From positions 1,079,501-1,143,500 of the forward strand of contig NC_087252.1 of the NCBI RefSeq assembly GCF_037042905.1: a stretch of DNA of 64,000 bases. The letters run 5' to 3'. The translations under genes were made by a program, and so were the position numbers. Position 1 is the first letter of the stretch. Every line of letters starts with the position of its first letter. The DNA comes from Lytechinus pictus (lineage: Eukaryota > Echinodermata > Echinoidea > Temnopleuroida > Toxopneustidae). Of the stretch, positions 60,626-64,000 are shown in pieces. The notes under the pieces are model-generated. The model made no database searches, had not been told where the DNA came from, and saw nothing but the letters and a program-made list of their open reading frames with translations.

Positions 60626-61004
60626 TAGGCATGATGTACAGTGAAAAATGAAAATCTATGGCTGTTCATACATGTTATTACTCACCATAACAGTGGGAAT
60701 TGTTCAAAATACACAATATTTTAATGTTTCAAATCTATATTTCATTTTGTTACATTTTAATAGCAAATAATCGCTAGTCTTTGTGTTACCGGGCCATGAT
60801 GTACACATATGCACATTATTATGCTGCTTTTATCAGATATCCTCCCACTATTTTTTCTTTGTCTTGAACCATATGGTCCTCATTCATAAAAGATCACTCC
60901 AACAATATTTTCTAACACTTCATTGTCTTCATGCAGCTACAGATTGCATGTACAATGTAAAGCAGGCTATTGGAAAGGTGTATGATACCTTTTTAATAAA
61001 TAAT

Positions 61005-61750
61005 AGTAATAATAATAATAGTGATATTTTATATAGCGCGCACACCGTCCAGAGACGCTCATGGCGCTAGGCCAGCAACAGTTCCTTTAGATAGCAAATA
61101 TTATATACACGTACATTACAAACAGCTACTTAGATATAAATAGAAATCTTGAGTCACTACAAGTATAATCCTGGAATGGAAATTCCCAGCTACATCCTGG
61201 TGGGGCCTGGTGCCCTTGTGCTTGCTGCCCCGTTCACCGACAATTTAAGGGGCAAGCCCGGTCAGCTCAGTACTCACAGGAGCTCTAGCAAATAAGGGCA
61301 CCAGCCCCCATGGGAAGCTAGTCAGACCAGCGTGTGATGACACAGAGTGTACCTTAAATGCATACAAAACAAATATTATTTCTTTAAAAATGTACATAAT
61401 TATACAGTGTATATAGATTTAGTTGTGAAGGTATTAAAGGTTGAACATATAGGTCTTAAGGTGTACTTTAAATGTTTCATGTACTTTAATGGAGCAAAGT
61501 GACTGAGGAAGTTGATTCCACAACTTGGCCGCAGCATGTGAGAAGGACCTATCCCCCCAAGAATGTCGGGTACGAGGAATCAGAAGCAAATTGTCACTTC
61601 CAGATCTTTACTGGTTTTGAAAGCACTTTAAATGATACTGTGTGACATCATTGTAGGTACAGAACCTGATTGAAACTTTGATCTGCAGGTGGCTCTTCAT
61701 ACAAGACTACCACAAGTCTCTGTAGGCTGCAAATTCAGACCCTGTTAAAC
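61005..61750 (-). repeat. Interspersed repeat with SINE-type end, minus orientation
   Basis: The left edge is an (aat)n tract followed by atatagcgcgcacaccgtcc, agacgctcatggcgct. Part of this recurs near 55445 (gcgccatgagcgtctctgca). No coding sequence is recognisable. Confidence 0.45.
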
Positions 61751-61940
61751 TTAAGTTAAGGGTTTGCACAGCAGATTTTAAAAGTACTCTCTCATAGACT
61801 GTCCATAAATACACAAATTTAAAAATGCCATTAGCTTTCAGCATTATCTTTTTTTTTTATTCAAATCAACTTTCCCTAAGGACTGTAGCTCTGATTAGAC
61901 CTAAATAAAACTTCAATTTGCTAAACCAATGCTAGCCATT

Positions 61941-62018
61941 AGACGATAGATATTGAGGCCTGCTATTATATGTGTTTGTACGATAGATATTGAGGCCTGC
62001 TATTACATGTGTTTGTAC
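61941..62018. repeat. Tandem duplication of about 39 bp
   Basis: acgatagatattgaggcctg ... tgtgtttgt occurs twice head to tail with one difference. Confidence 0.85.
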
Positions 62019-62054
62019 ATGTAATTTTTTTTTATCCCCCTCTAGTATAGCGCT

Positions 62055-62213
62055 ATTAAGCAAATAATCACTGTTGTTGAAGGTGATGGGCAAACTATCA
62101 CTTACGAGGCAAGCTGGATGTAGCAAAGCTGAGGAAAGATAGCAAGTACATCCAGCTTGCCGAGGAAGTGATAGTTTGCCTCATCACCAGAAATCAAGAG
62201 GTGATTATATGCT
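62055..62213. mobile_element. Short foldback element / hairpin
   Basis: gggcaaactatcacttacga and caagctggatgta on the left pair with tacatccagcttgcc and gaagtgatagtttgcc on the right. The outer bases (aagcaaataatcac / gtgattatatgctt) also pair. The loop is about 24 bases. Confidence 0.75.
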
Positions 62214-62984
62214 TTATATTCCGCATCGAGAACCTCAATAAACAAAGAAACCGATATCAATACGTCTCTTTAAGATTTTTTTTTTTTAATCAACTTTCTG
62301 TTGAAAAAAAAATCCATTGAGACGACTATGCTTGTTTTAATGCTAGCGCTGTATGTAATCTGTGCGCAAGCATCCAAGATCTTGCTCTAACAAGATTTAT
62401 TTGGACATCACAAAGGAAGTTTACAATCACAACAAAACAATCGAGGGGCGATGCACTTTTTTGCGCATATGTACACAGCGTGCGCCCATCAAGATCTTGC
62501 ACGATCAACACTGCAGGTGATGGAGAAGGATGGACCAAAAAATTTGAGTGGCAAAATGTGCACGTACTCAAAATAATTCATAACTCGTTATGATCCAGTG
62601 GCTGAAAAGGATCAGCGAAACAAAAGAGGTTTATCACTGCAAGTGATGATTGATGGGGAAACTATACCCTTTATCACGTCTTAGTATACCGGATATAAAG
62701 TATTTTAGCCGAGTTATAACAAGTGGTGATCAGATCAGTCATATTGTAACATGCAATCAGAAGCATACATGTATAGATATGCATGGTCGCAAGTTGTAAT
62801 CAATCTTGATAGACAATCAATAACCACTTGTGATTACGGAGAATTCATATGTGATTTATCAACACTGGTGATAATGATTGATAGAGTAGGTCCATTGAAG
62901 GTTGCAGTAACTTCATGAGGGGGGGGACTCATGTATAAAGGCAGTATGTGTACCACCATGTATATAGTGTCCGTAAGAACCCCT

Positions 62985-63360
62985 TTTCAAGCCTTGCCAG
63001 CCGTTTCCTCTAAAGCATATCGAACCAAAGATTGTGGGTTCGAGTCCACCCCGGGCGGATGACTGAAGCCAGTGCGTTGTGTGTAAACGTCTCTCCCCTG
63101 TTCCATAGATGCAGGCTATGTTACAGTGGAAAATAGTCCATCTCTTGGAAAAGACGTTATTGGAGGCCCCGTGTAGAGGAGAGTCACCACCTTTGCACGT
63201 TAAGAACCCACTGCACTATTCCTATATATATGTAAGAGTAGGGGGAAACCCCGGTGTTGTGGTATACCTGCACTCCCCCTAATCAGTTTAAGGAGAGACC
63301 TGCGGGTCACAGTGATTCAGTACGCTTTTCACCTCCCAGGCCCAGGTGACGCCAAACAAA
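62985..63360 (+). mobile_element. Probable tRNA-derived SINE
   Basis: A B box-like ggttcgagtccacc (63039) is followed by a compact GC-richer body (aggccccgtgtagaggagag; ttaagaacccactgcac). No intact tRNA is formed. Confidence 0.45.
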
Positions 63361-63824
63361 TAATAATGATATAATTTTCACCCTTTTTCATTGACCAAAC
63401 CGTTCTCCCCCATTCGTATTTAATAGCCTCTCATAAAGTCATAATAATAGGCATATGTTCTCAGAGACCCATTGTTCATGTTAACTTCCAGTTATCAAGC
63501 ATCCCCATTTGCAGAGGGACATCTGATTCATGTAGTTCTTGAAGCCCCTCATCTCATAAACAACTTCTATTCTTGAGCCAATGGTTTCAGATGGTTGGGC
63601 TACATACCCCTCCCTATACCCTGATCAAATCCAGTACCCCCCCCCCCCACCTTGGGAATAACTGCTCAAAGGGGGTATAGAGGGATTAGACCAAATTGCA
63701 TAATTAGACCAAATGGCAATTCACCATGTAGGGTATTCATGTATATATCCAAAGTTCAAAATATAGTTCTGAAATTTTTTCATAATTTGTGTCTTGTTTT
63801 CTTTTTTTTAGATTATTATTATAG

Positions 63825-64000
63825 ATGAAATACAGCACAATGGCTCTTTCAGGTCCACTCCTCCTGCTTGCTGTGTTGTTGGGTATATGTCAAGCCAAAG
63901 TCAACTTCCCGAAGGACAACAGGGTGGATGTGGAGTTTCCTCCGAAGATCACCTACAGGAAAGATGGTGTCATTTCAACTGGGCATCTTAGACCGTTTGG
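63825..64000 (+). CDS. Secreted protein, first coding exon, runs off the window
   Basis: The ATG follows acceptor-like sites (tttttttttag at 63811, attattatag at 63824). The first residues MKYSTMALSGPLLLLAVLLG then ICQA form a clear signal peptide, cleaved about after Ala24. The mature part starts KVNFPKDNRVDVEFPPKITY and reaches GHLRPFG at the window edge. This resembles the N-terminus of secreted JmjC/cupin-like proteins of marine invertebrates, from memory only. The diagnostic iron-binding motif would lie outside the window. No donor occurs before the end, so the exon is partial. Confidence 0.7.
   Translation, partial: MKYSTMALSGPLLLLAVLLGICQAKVNFPKDNRVDVEFPPKITYRKDGVISTGHLRPF

Overview
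This is eukaryotic, AT-rich, intron-rich nuclear DNA. It looks like an echinoderm, most likely a sea urchin. The evidence is a Barx-class homeobox gene, long introns, many tRNA-derived SINEs, a large foldback transposon resembling the TU elements described in Strongylocentrotus, and dense MITEs. The species assignment is inference; I ran no search. Almost all long ORFs in the window are accidental readings of microsatellites or transposon repeats. The real coding sequence is short exons, which I assembled from splice signals, matching codon phase and protein recognition.

Layout. (1) 2239-15597, plus strand: a complete four-exon Barx homeobox gene with an eh1 (Groucho-binding) motif, an intron-split homeodomain and a conserved post-homeodomain basic segment. 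(2) 21961-23910 and 32071-35762, minus strand: two small genes with the same plan. Each has a TATA box, a non-coding first exon, and a second exon encoding a MASKLL signal peptide and acidic propiece with Lys-Arg sites. A short terminal exon completes a cationic aromatic peptide. They look like paralogous antimicrobial- or hormone-type prepropeptides that I do not recognise from any named family. (3) 39181-49826, minus strand: a five-exon gene whose codon phases all agree. It encodes a 287-residue protein with a signal-like N-terminus, a very short ectodomain, one membrane span and a 237-residue tail with ten tyrosines in SH2-type contexts. It resembles a transmembrane signalling adaptor. (4) 58612-64000, plus strand: a TATA promoter and probable non-coding first exon, followed at 63825 by the first coding exon of a secreted protein that runs off the window.

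Between and inside these genes lie mobile and simple repeats. They include at least seven copies of a long-armed foldback MITE family starting with TTAAAGG, a cluster of TACACT-ended MITEs and a 1.7 kb foldback element nested in another MITE in the adaptor gene's first intron. There are also poly-G/C-ended elements (one with an 8-bp target duplication), a 177-bp palindrome with hammerhead-like core motifs, a LINE 3' end, SINEs and several long microsatellites. I saw no rRNA genes, CRISPR arrays or prokaryotic features.

The strongest candidates for undescribed biology are the two-gene cationic prepropeptide family and the tyrosine-rich single-pass membrane protein.
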